From: Bifidobacterium pseudolongum subsp. globosum
GTDB taxonomy: Bacteria; Actinomycetota; Actinomycetes; Actinomycetales; Bifidobacteriaceae
Direction: 5' to 3'
NCBI RefSeq assembly: GCF_000741295.1
Contig: NZ_JGZG01000004.1
Coordinates: 33,870 to 97,869 of the forward strand
Length of the DNA: 64,000 nucleotides
Below the pieces are notes generated by a model. It did not search any database and was not told the origin of the DNA. It was given only the letters and a program-made list of their open reading frames with translations. Below, piece by piece: positions 57,131-64,000 of the stretch. Within the stretch, counting starts at the first letter, position 1, and each line of letters starts with the position of its first letter. The translations under genes were made by a program, and so were the position numbers.

Positions 57131-57276
57131 ATCCGTCTTTGTGCAGCGCGTTTGTCGCCATGGGCGGCACCACGCGGCGGGCAAACACCCGGGGCACAGG
57201 CAGTGGAGACGACTACAGTGAGGAAGGGAGCGCGGCACAATCCGTGCCGCCGTACGCAAGAATGCAAGGAGCAATC

Positions 57277-57624
57277 ATGCCAGTCATTCACACCCATGTT
57301 TCCGTGCCGACCACGCAAGAACAGCGCGACACCCTCAAGAACCTCTTCGGCCAGGCGATCACCGCAGTGCCCGGCAAAACCGAGAATTGGCTCATGTGCC
57401 TGTTCGAAGACAATGTGCCGATGTACTTCGGAGGCTCCGACGACGCCCCGGTCGCGTACATCGAAGTGAACGTCTTCGGCACGTCCGTCCCGAAGAGCGC
57501 GTGGGAGAAGCTGACCCCGCAGATCATGAACGCCCTGCAAGACACGTTGAACGTGCCCGCCGACCGCACCTACATCCGCTACACCGGCACCGCCGACTGG
57601 GGCTGGAACGGCGGCAATTTCTGA
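57277..57624 (+). CDS. MIF/tautomerase-family protein
   Basis: 115 residues resembling macrophage migration inhibitory factor and phenylpyruvate tautomerases. Pro2, the catalytic base after Met removal, is in place (MPVIHTHVSVPT). The core VPMYFGGSDDAPVAYIEVNVFG and the end YIRYTGTADWGWNGGNF are like bacterial MIF homologues. Forms trimers in known members. AAGGAG precedes the ATG. A strong hairpin follows the stop. Confidence 0.87.
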   Translation: MPVIHTHVSVPTTQEQRDTLKNLFGQAITAVPGKTENWLMCLFEDNVPMYFGGSDDAPVAYIEVNVFGTSVPKSAWEKLTPQIMNALQDTLNVPADRTYIRYTGTADWGWNGGNF

Positions 57625-57670
57625 TATCCGCCCGCGAGCGCGGACGCAAGAATCCGCGAAGTTGTGCAGA

Positions 57671-57724
57671 ACAAGCGAGGGGTGATCGTAGTATGCCTCG
57701 GAATACTACGACCCCCTCGCTTGT
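57671..57724. terminator. Bidirectional hairpin between tautomerase and hicB
   Basis: Arms ACAAGCGAGGGG (57671-57682) with CGTAGTAT (57687-57694) pair with ATACTACG (57703-57710) and CCCCTCGCTTGT (57713-57724). It lies between convergent genes, so it can end both transcripts; no T-run. Confidence 0.7.
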
Positions 57725-57734
57725 GTTCGACTGT

Positions 57735-58088
57735 TCACGCAGACACCAGCTGCTGCGCACGCTGATGGCTGATCCCCATGATCTGCCCAATCTCCCTATA
57801 TGGCACACCTTCGTCATGCAACAAGCGCACAGCACCGACCATTGATTGATGCGCGCGCCACTCCGCTTCTTTTGCTTCGATTTTCAGTCGAAGCGCCTCT
57901 TCCACTTGACTCGGCAGATACATCTGCACTTCGATTTGTGGGTCCGGTTCCTCCGTCATGATCGAGATGAGATCTTTCGCCATTGACTCCACTTCGCCCA
58001 ATGTGCGCGCTTGCGTTACGCGTTGAATTTGTGGAACCGAGATATTCCAATACTTGCCATCCGGTTCGATTTCTACGCGATAGATCAT
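57735..58088 (-). CDS. hicB: HicB-family antitoxin with C-terminal HTH
   Basis: 117 residues. The HicB domain (about 1-50: YRVEIEPDGKYWNISVPQI, TLGEVESMAKDLI) precedes a coiled segment and an HTH (YREIGQIMGISHQRAQQL) that would bind the operon promoter. ATG 58088 overlaps the stop of the upstream hicA fragment (ATGA), the usual coupling of hicA-hicB pairs. The antitoxin looks intact while its toxin partner is truncated. Confidence 0.85.
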   Translation of the reverse strand: MIYRVEIEPDGKYWNISVPQIQRVTQARTLGEVESMAKDLISIMTEEPDPQIEVQMYLPSQVEEALRLKIEAKEAEWRAHQSMVGAVRLLHDEGVPYREIGQIMGISHQRAQQLVSA

Positions 58089-58237
58089 ATCCACCACTCT
58101 TTTCCCAGTTTCTCTGCCGCTTCCTTGTAGATGCCCATGGCCATGAGATCGCCAATCTCATTATGCCGCGGCATAGGAATAGTCAGCCCGTCCAATTTCC
58201 AGATTTCATGATTACCGCCTTTACGCGCAGCGCGCAT
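58085..58237 (-). pseudogene. hicA: hicA toxin, 5'-truncated
   Basis: A 50-codon frame ending at hicB: GGNHEIWKLDGLTIPMPRHNEI with the HicA catalytic-type His (the GGxH and PRHxEI segments) and the helix MAMGIYKEAAEKLG. The usual first 15-25 residues are missing; the codon just before ATG 58237 region is preceded by a stop in frame. Too short for most automatic calls. Could still be expressed as a fragment. Confidence 0.7.
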
Positions 58238-58527
58238 GTGCCGTCATCTTTCCGCACCAGTGTGATCGTGGCGACCCGCTTGCCGCCTTCCATCACGATC
58301 TGCGGGTCATCGAACTGGTTTGCCACAACCGAGGCGGGCAGCGGCACATCGTATTCCCGTGCAAGGTGTTTCTCACCGTCCTTGACCACGGCCGCATCCG
58401 CAAGATGCACGTTCAGGAAGAATTCGAGATCCGTGTTTGGTACCACATTGGGAACATTCTTCAACTCTTCGCCAATGAACGTCTCCCTCACCTGCGAACA
58501 ATCATTGACCGCCACCGTGGCAATCAA
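58183..58527 (-). CDS. Unknown 114-residue protein
   Basis: Not recognised. Beta-strand-like composition (VPNTDLEFFLNVHLADAAVV, PASVVANQFDDPQIVM); no signal peptide. It overlaps the hicA fragment in another frame. It may be a remnant of a larger surface or adhesin domain joined to the hicA remnant by a deletion. Confidence 0.4.
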   Translation of the reverse strand: MIATVAVNDCSQVRETFIGEELKNVPNVVPNTDLEFFLNVHLADAAVVKDGEKHLAREYDVPLPASVVANQFDDPQIVMEGGKRVATITLVRKDDGTCALRVKAVIMKSGNWTG

Positions 58528-58717
58528 TCATTGACCGCCATACCGTATCTACACACAGATTAAGCGCTTAATGATCATTGTAGGAAAAATTGCCCACGAA
58601 AACAAGTAAAAGCGGTTCATGCATCAATGATGAAAACGTGCGCAAGCTGAAATTTCAATGATTTTAGCCATCTACCCTAGAACTTCAGTTCTTTTTTAGT
58701 TACATGAAGCCTTTAAG

Positions 58718-60121
58718 GGCTCTTCTCAAGTTAGTGTGTAAGGGCCGTGCTTCATCATTGCTTGTGTGATAGAAAAATTGAATGAGGAAACACGGCCTGA
58801 ACCCGAGTTTATCGTGTTCGACCCCCAACGTTTCCTTGGTTTGGATGAGATGGGTCTTCGTGTGCTCTCGTGGCGGCGTCTTGGCAGGCCGGACGGCCCG
58901 GGGTTAAGGCAGATCAGGTGCGAGCCGGACTCGCACGACGCACGCTGGTGCCCCTCGTGCGGCGCGTATGCCAGGGTGCGTTCGTCGTGGCTGCGCACGC
59001 TGGCGCATGTGCCTACGGCGACGACGCGGTGCATCTGCTGGTGCGCGTGCGCCGCTACGAGTGCGTGCCGTGCTCACGCTCGTGGAGCGATGATCTTGAG
59101 GCGGTGGGCGCCGGCAGGGGCGTGTTGAGCGTGCCGGCGGTGATGTGGGCGCTGCGGCGCGTGTGCCTGGACTCGATGACTGTCTCGGCGTACGCCAGGC
59201 TGCTTCATGTGGCATGGGCGGTGGTCGACCGGGCGGTGCGCGAGCAGGGCATGCTGCTGCTCGAGCAGGCCGACCGGTTCTCCTCGGTGCGCGCGATCGG
59301 CGTGGACGAGCACGTGTGGCGCCACGGCGCGTTCGGAGACCGGTACGTGACCGTGATCGTCGACCTGACCCCGCGTTGCGACGGCAGGCCGGCAAGACTG
59401 CTGGACATGGTGCCGGGCCGTTCCGCCCAGGTGCTTCGCGAATGGATGCAGGCGCGCGGCGGCGAGTTCACAAGACGCGTCGGGGTGGTCGCCATGGACG
59501 CGTTCGCCGGCTGGAAGCAGGCCGTCGAATCCGTCGTGCCCCACGCGGTCGAGGTCATCGACCCGTTCCACGTCGTGCAACTGGCCGCCGCCCGCGTCAC
59601 CAAGGTGCGCTGCCGCCTGCAACGCGACGCCACCGGCAGGCGCGGTGTCAAGGGCGACAGGCTCTACGACTGCAGGCGCGCCCTGCTGACCAGCGACGAA
59701 TACCTCGGCGCACGCGGCCGTGCCAGACTCATGACCCTGTTCGCCATCCAGACCAACCACGACCTCATGCTCGCCCACGACGCCTACCAAAGGGTCATAC
59801 ACGCCTACCGGTGCGACGACCGGCGGCGCGGCGAACGCATGATGCGCGAGCTGATCGACGACCTGACCGGACCGGGGCGCTACAAAGGCTGCCGGGAACT
59901 CGCCTCCCTCGGCCGCGTGCTCAAAAGACGCATGCGCGACATCCTCGCCCTCTTCCGCCACCCCCACTCAAGCAACGGACCCACCGAAGCCATCAACGGC
60001 AGGCTCGAGACCCTGCGCGGCAACACCATGGGCTTCGCCAACACCACCAGCTACATCCAACGATGCCTCATCCACAGCAGCCAACTCAAAGACATCCTTA
60101 CACACTAACCTGAGAAGAGCC
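58718..60121 (+). mobile_element. ISL3-family insertion sequence, copy 1
   Basis: 1404 bases with 25-base terminal inverted repeats: IRL 58718-58742 (GGCTCTTCTCAAGTTAGTGT...) and IRR 60097-60121, one mismatch. No matching 8-base target duplication is seen (CCTTTAAG against TGTAATCA). A second copy in opposite orientation begins at 63771. Confidence 0.92.
58766..60108 (+). pseudogene. ISL3-family transposase, frameshifted
   Basis: The N-terminal part, with zinc-finger pairs WCPSCGAYARV, is in one frame (58766 to about 59012); from AYGDDAVHLLVRVRRYECVPC on, the protein is in another frame to the stop at 60108. Inserting one base near 59012-59016 (LAHV-P-YGDD) restores continuity. The DDE parts are visible: AIGVDEHVWRH, VGVVAMDAFAGWKQAV, and the Glu in SSNGPTEAINGRLE. 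Without frameshifting the product lacks its N-terminal zinc domain. Confidence 0.85.
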
Positions 60122-60142
60122 TGTAATCAGGCTATGTCTGCG

Positions 60143-60178
60143 AATGCGCGATAATGCAGGACAATGCGCGATAATGCA
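60143..60178. repeat. Short direct repeat after the ISL3 copy
   Basis: AATGCGCGATAATGCA occurs at 60143-60158 and again at 60163-60178. It sits between the IS end and the mcrC stop; no terminator recognised in 60122-60303. Confidence 0.6.
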
Positions 60179-60303
60179 TGAATGGTTGATTTCGGGGCGT
60201 GAAATTACTGCGGAGGTACGGGTCTATCTTCCGTTGTCACCGGGAATACGCAGCCCGCCTTATTTGATTGGGTTTCAGTATTGTTGGGTTGCTGGTCGTC
60301 GGT

Positions 60304-62022
60304 CTATACGCTCCCCAATCTCGCGGTGACTCTGGACTGAAGCTCTTGCTCTCGCTCTAGCATCAGCTCGCAGTACGAGGCATAATCGGGAACCTCATTA
60401 CCATTCGCGTCCCAGATGGATACATTAAGGCCAATTTTCGAGAGTTGCTTCTTCTGCAGTTGTGTTCTGTCGTCACCGTTGATGCCGCTGGGCACATGCA
60501 ACGTCGTTTCTGAAATCGCCGTCCCCGTATCGCTGCCCGTTGACCTCGGCACATATGGGTGGAGATACAATCCGGTAGCGGCTTCAAACCGCATCATGTA
60601 TGCAAGAACCTGCGAATAGTCGCCACCCAGAATATTTCCCTCGGGCTTGTACTTTGCGTCGGCGACCATGACGGCATCACCGTGTTCCAGCAGGAAATCC
60701 GGGTATATCGCACCGTTCATGCGTCCGCTTGCCGAGTTGTACAGCAGGTGGTAGTTGGCCTTATCTTCCTTGTTGCGTGGATGGATCACATTGCAGTCGA
60801 TAATCCCCTGCAACACCTGATTCATATACTCCTCCCACAGCCACGCGCAGTCGAACAACACGCCATGTACGCTGTCGTCTGGAGTCTTTTTTGGATTCAA
60901 TCCGCGTCCGCCCAGAATCTCGATGCATAGATGCTGCAATGCCAGATATTCCTGATAATACGCATGTTGCACCGGCCTGCGGATGTTCTCTGAGACCACC
61001 GCTTGGCAATCATATGGTGCATACCGTGGGGTGATCTGCCGAATCATGCGCACATCATTAATCGCCATCGGACTGCTGCCCAGAACGTTTGCGCCGAACT
61101 GCCCTTTGCCGGCAATATACTCCACGGTATGACGAATGAGTTCGGTCACGGGATTGTCTGCGTCATACTCGCGCCTGCTATATGCCACATTCCCCAAAAA
61201 TGGTGTATTTTCACGCACATGACGAGCCACATCAATACGTCCGCGCGGGTGGGAATCGTTGTATTCATGTCTCACATATTTGCGGTAAATGCCTTTGCCC
61301 AAGGCTGCATGCAGGTACAGCGGGAACATCCAGATCAGCAATTGTTTCCATGCATCCTCCGGATTGCTGTTGAAGTCCAGATGCAGCAGATTGATATGCA
61401 GTACCCGCTCAACCATGTAAGCCAGGAACTGGTCTTCCCATAACGGGACAGGGTGCCCATCTGTATTTTTCGAGAATCGCGACGAGATGGATAACTGAAT
61501 CTGCCCGTCGCCATTTCCGCTCTGCGGTCTGTTGTGCAGAATGCCGGCCAGATTGGTCGTACACACCACATATCTGCCGGCAGGCTTTCCCGCTGCGGCG
61601 TGCTCTGCTTGGATATCACGCGTGCCGTCATCGGCAGAGTCTCCGTCATTATCTCCCGCGACCTGCTCTTTGAGTCGACGTTCTGCAAGAATGTATTGAT
61701 CGTCTGCGATGTCGCGCACATGCTCCCGCGAAAATACCAGCAGATTACTCTGCCCCACCGCTGGAATCTCAACGAGTGTATTTATGAAGTTGCGGAGTGC
61801 TCGTTGTCCGCCGGTGAGGGAGTCTTTCGAGGATTCGGCAAGCTCATAGGCACGGCTCAGACCATGATCGGCCAATCTGACTGACCCGTCGCCCCCGCTT
61901 GCGAGGAACCATAGCAATGAGGTGTTATCGGTGGCTAAGTAATTGATTTGACCGGGTTGGGCTGGATCTTCGACATAGGGCAACCATGTAGAAAACCTCG
62001 CTTCGTTATCAGGATTCTCCAT
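60304..62022 (-). CDS. mcrC: McrC-type restriction nuclease subunit
   Basis: 572 residues. Central GRIDVARHV (about 261-269) matches the McrC core motif, and the PD-(D/E)xK nuclease is at the C-terminal part: Asp442 in IYPDFLLEHGD and Asp455/Lys457 in VMVADAKYKP. McrC works with the McrB GTPase to cut modified DNA. ATG 62022 overlaps the mcrB stop by 14 bases; the longer frame upstream is inside mcrB. GC is visibly lower than in the core genes. Part of a two-gene unit between ISL3 copies. Confidence 0.87.
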   Translation of the reverse strand: MENPDNEARFSTWLPYVEDPAQPGQINYLATDNTSLLWFLASGGDGSVRLADHGLSRAYELAESSKDSLTGGQRALRNFINTLVEIPAVGQSNLLVFSREHVRDIADDQYILAERRLKEQVAGDNDGDSADDGTRDIQAEHAAAGKPAGRYVVCTTNLAGILHNRPQSGNGDGQIQLSISSRFSKNTDGHPVPLWEDQFLAYMVERVLHINLLHLDFNSNPEDAWKQLLIWMFPLYLHAALGKGIYRKYVRHEYNDSHPRGRIDVARHVRENTPFLGNVAYSRREYDADNPVTELIRHTVEYIAGKGQFGANVLGSSPMAINDVRMIRQITPRYAPYDCQAVVSENIRRPVQHAYYQEYLALQHLCIEILGGRGLNPKKTPDDSVHGVLFDCAWLWEEYMNQVLQGIIDCNVIHPRNKEDKANYHLLYNSASGRMNGAIYPDFLLEHGDAVMVADAKYKPEGNILGGDYSQVLAYMMRFEAATGLYLHPYVPRSTGSDTGTAISETTLHVPSGINGDDRTQLQKKQLSKIGLNVSIWDANGNEVPDYASYCELMLEREQELQSRVTARLGSV

Positions 62023-63610
62023 TGCCGTCCTCGTCCATGTCATTCCATGCCTCGCGCAGACTTTGCATGCTTTCTTCCGCATCGGATGTGCCGCGCAGGT
62101 ATTCCTCAAGCAGTGGCTTGACTTTTTGGGCCCAGGTTTCCGCCTTGGTCGCTGGATAGTCTTCGTCGCTGGCGGTGGCCATCTGTGCAAAATAGGAGGC
62201 GCCGAGTGCATAATCCGCATCGAGTGAGGGAATGTCGTTGCCGGCAATGGCCTCATTGATGCACTCCATCACAGTTCTCACCTTGCCTATCTGCTTGTAC
62301 TGTGTGGTATCCGGAACGTCGCCAAATCGCAATGCGATGCTGTCTTTCCAAGTGATGTTAATGAAGCGGAAACGGCGGCGCATGGCAAAGTCGAACGAGT
62401 CGACGCTACGATCGATATCATTCATGGTGCCGATAATGGTTACGTTGGCAGGGATGTCAAAGCGATTACTTGGCGACCCGTCGGGGGTCTTCGCCATATA
62501 GTGTTCCTGGAATTCCTGGGTATGCAGATTGGCATACTGCGTGGTGATACCGACATTCCGATACCCTCCGTCAAGCAGGAAGAATAGCTCGCCGAAGATA
62601 TTGGAAACGTCTCCGCGATTGATTTCGTCGATGAGGAAGTAATAGCGGTGCTGGGGGTGATTGCGGGCAGCTTCGCAGAATTCCATGAAGGTGCCTGCCT
62701 GCAGCGAGAATCCGTCGCCGGTATGGTTCGGACGCAGTCCCTCGACGAAGTCGGTGTAATCGTAACTTGGGTGGAATTGCACGAAGCCAAACCGGGGGTT
62801 CGTGTTCAACGTGGCAAAAAGATCGGTGTAGGAGTTACCGTTTGTATCTTCTCTGTATGATGCGAGAGCCTTCCGCAATTGTTGCGTGGCTTTGGAATCG
62901 TCTGTTGTGTCGGAGGCGATTTGCTCGGCGATGGCGCGGATGGCGTTGAAGGTCTTACCGGTGCCGGGCGCGCCATGGAAAATCACGTTATCGTGATTCT
63001 CAGCGGCATCGGAGATGAGCGTGCTGAATTTAGAGAAGGTGAGACTCCGTTCCGTGGCGTCGATATCGAACTGCCTCATGACGTCCATCAGTTGATTCTG
63101 GTGATCCATGAGTTCTTGCAGTTGTTGGCGCTCCCTATTGGTGATTTCGGGATTGTCGAGACCAAGGTTTGCGACCTTGAACACCTTCACTGGTTCTGAG
63201 AGTATTTGCGCGGCGAACTGCTTTCTGCTTTGGTTGCGTCCAATTTCGGAGACGAGCTCATCCAGTCTGCCGTCGCTATACCGTACATCGATGTTCACCC
63301 AGCCACGGTTGATGTAGGTGCTGCCCTGCCGCAATAGCTTGTAGCCGCCGTCAATATGCAGATTGATGCATTCGCCGTCGAGAGTGAAGACCCGGGTGAG
63401 CTCCTGCTTATCTGCAAGTAGTTCTTGGGGGATGAGACCGGTGTTCTTAAGGTAGGAAATGAACTTAGGATTGATCCCCGACCGAATGAACGTCGAGGCG
63501 AACAGTTTCCCCTCACACTCATCCTTGAAGTGTTCTTTGTTCGCCAGACCGTCATCGATAACCTTGGCATACACCTTCAGGATGGTTTTGAATTGTTCCA
63601 GCTTGTCCAT
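62009..63610 (-). CDS. mcrB: McrB-type AAA+ NTPase
   Basis: 533 residues. The AAA+ domain (about 190-480) has Walker A FHGAPGTGKT (213-220), Walker B FLIDEINRGD (about 325-330), the McrB signature TMNDIDRSVD (396-402) and an arginine-finger helix AMRRRFRF. McrB proteins form rings that move DNA and activate McrC. The first 190 residues, which should carry target recognition, are not a recognised methyl-binding domain; they contain STFIRSGINPKFISYLKNTG and INLHIDGGYKLL. The start is ATG 63610. Upstream 63611-63770 is an AT-rich promoter gap next to the second ISL3 copy. Confidence 0.9.
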   Translation of the reverse strand: MDKLEQFKTILKVYAKVIDDGLANKEHFKDECEGKLFASTFIRSGINPKFISYLKNTGLIPQELLADKQELTRVFTLDGECINLHIDGGYKLLRQGSTYINRGWVNIDVRYSDGRLDELVSEIGRNQSRKQFAAQILSEPVKVFKVANLGLDNPEITNRERQQLQELMDHQNQLMDVMRQFDIDATERSLTFSKFSTLISDAAENHDNVIFHGAPGTGKTFNAIRAIAEQIASDTTDDSKATQQLRKALASYREDTNGNSYTDLFATLNTNPRFGFVQFHPSYDYTDFVEGLRPNHTGDGFSLQAGTFMEFCEAARNHPQHRYYFLIDEINRGDVSNIFGELFFLLDGGYRNVGITTQYANLHTQEFQEHYMAKTPDGSPSNRFDIPANVTIIGTMNDIDRSVDSFDFAMRRRFRFINITWKDSIALRFGDVPDTTQYKQIGKVRTVMECINEAIAGNDIPSLDADYALGASYFAQMATASDEDYPATKAETWAQKVKPLLEEYLRGTSDAEESMQSLREAWNDMDEDGNGES

Positions 63611-63770
63611 GTGCAGATCCCCTTAATTTGAATTCGCCGTCGAATGATTCACATGGTAGCACTGCTGCAGGTGGAGAAGGCGTACTCGACACGGTAAAGG
63701 TGATAGTAGCATCTCCAAGCGTCCTGAAAATGCCGCAGATTCTTGTCGGTTGCTATGCCAATTCTTTAAT

Positions 63771-64000
63771 GGCTCTTCTCAGGTTAGTGTGTAAGGATGT
63801 CTTTGAGTTGGCTGCTGTGGATGAGGCATCGTTGGATGTAGCTGGTGGTGTTGGCGAAGCCCATGGTGTTGCCGCGCAGGGTCTCGAGCCTGCCGTTGAT
63901 GGCTTCGGTGGGTCCGTTGCTTGAGTGGGGGTGGCGGAAGAGGGCGAGGATGTCGCGCATGCGTCTTTGAGCACGCGGCCGAGGGAGGCGAGTTCCCGGC
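63771..64000 (-). mobile_element. ISL3-family insertion sequence, copy 2 (partial)
   Basis: The inverted repeat 63771-63795 is identical to IRR of copy 1, and the following bases match the 3' end of copy 1 in opposite orientation. The window edge cuts the element. Confidence 0.92.
63784..64000 (-). pseudogene. ISL3 transposase, 3' end, frameshifted
   Basis: C-terminal part of the same transposase as copy 1. A run of four A in the coding strand of copy 1 (LKRRMRD) is three here (near 63964-63967), shifting the frame about 55 codons before the stop. Cut by the window edge. Confidence 0.75.

Noticed and set aside
58710..60129. Target duplication of the first ISL3 copy
   Set aside because: The 8-base flanks CCTTTAAG and TGTAATCA differ.

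Overview
The window is a high-GC Gram-positive chromosome segment whose gene content and order fit a Bifidobacterium: ilvB-ilvN, cysS, ffh, the rpsP-khpA-rimM-trmD cluster, a GH2 beta-galactosidase, gpsA/plsC/ddl, murA, leuCD with a divergent IclR regulator, and gltX followed by tRNA-Glu and tRNA-Gln. The species cannot be named from sequence alone. No rRNA genes or CRISPR array were seen.

Layout. 1-6.4 kb: the 3' part of ilvB, ilvN, a class I amidotransferase, an ABC-F ATPase and cysS. 6.4-9.7 kb: a frameshifted MFS transporter coupled to an ArsR-type repressor, two arrays of non-coding repeats and a CDF metal transporter. 9.8-19.4 kb: ffh, a membrane-anchored EEP phosphohydrolase, lacZ, rpsP-khpA-rimM-trmD and rsmD. 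19.4-30.8 kb: a large nested palindrome, recG, rpmB, a PfkB-fold protein without its catalytic Asp, a large TPR protein of unknown function, a CmpB-like membrane protein, an aminotransferase, an alpha/beta hydrolase and a TetR regulator. 30.9-32.8 kb: an IS607-type element with resolvase and an apparently intact TnpB. 32.9-41.2 kb: MscS, three membrane proteins with Q/P/Y-rich tails, ddl, gpsA, plsC and murA. 41.4-51.4 kb: an NADH oxidase broken at a heptamer repeat, an Lrp-type ligand domain, leuD-leuC and its divergent regulator, a phosphoesterase, two tRNAs, gltX and an MFS transporter.

51.8-64 kb is an accessory region of visibly lower GC. It holds a sortase-anchored pilin-like gene cut at its 5' end by a decayed IS481-like element. 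After a small conserved island (histidine phosphatase, an unknown protein, a MIF-like tautomerase) come a HicB antitoxin with a truncated hicA and an ISL3-family insertion sequence. The last part is a two-gene McrB/McrC-type restriction module lying between two oppositely oriented ISL3 copies, so it looks like a composite transposon cargo.

Three families of non-coding repeats are the least explained content: (i) a three-armed palindromic element found just upstream of two unrelated genes (1.6 and 11.6 kb); (ii) nested inverted GCTACGGGTAGTGC repeats (8.3 and 19.5 kb); (iii) degenerate arrays with a 53-bp period (8.5 and 57.0 kb).
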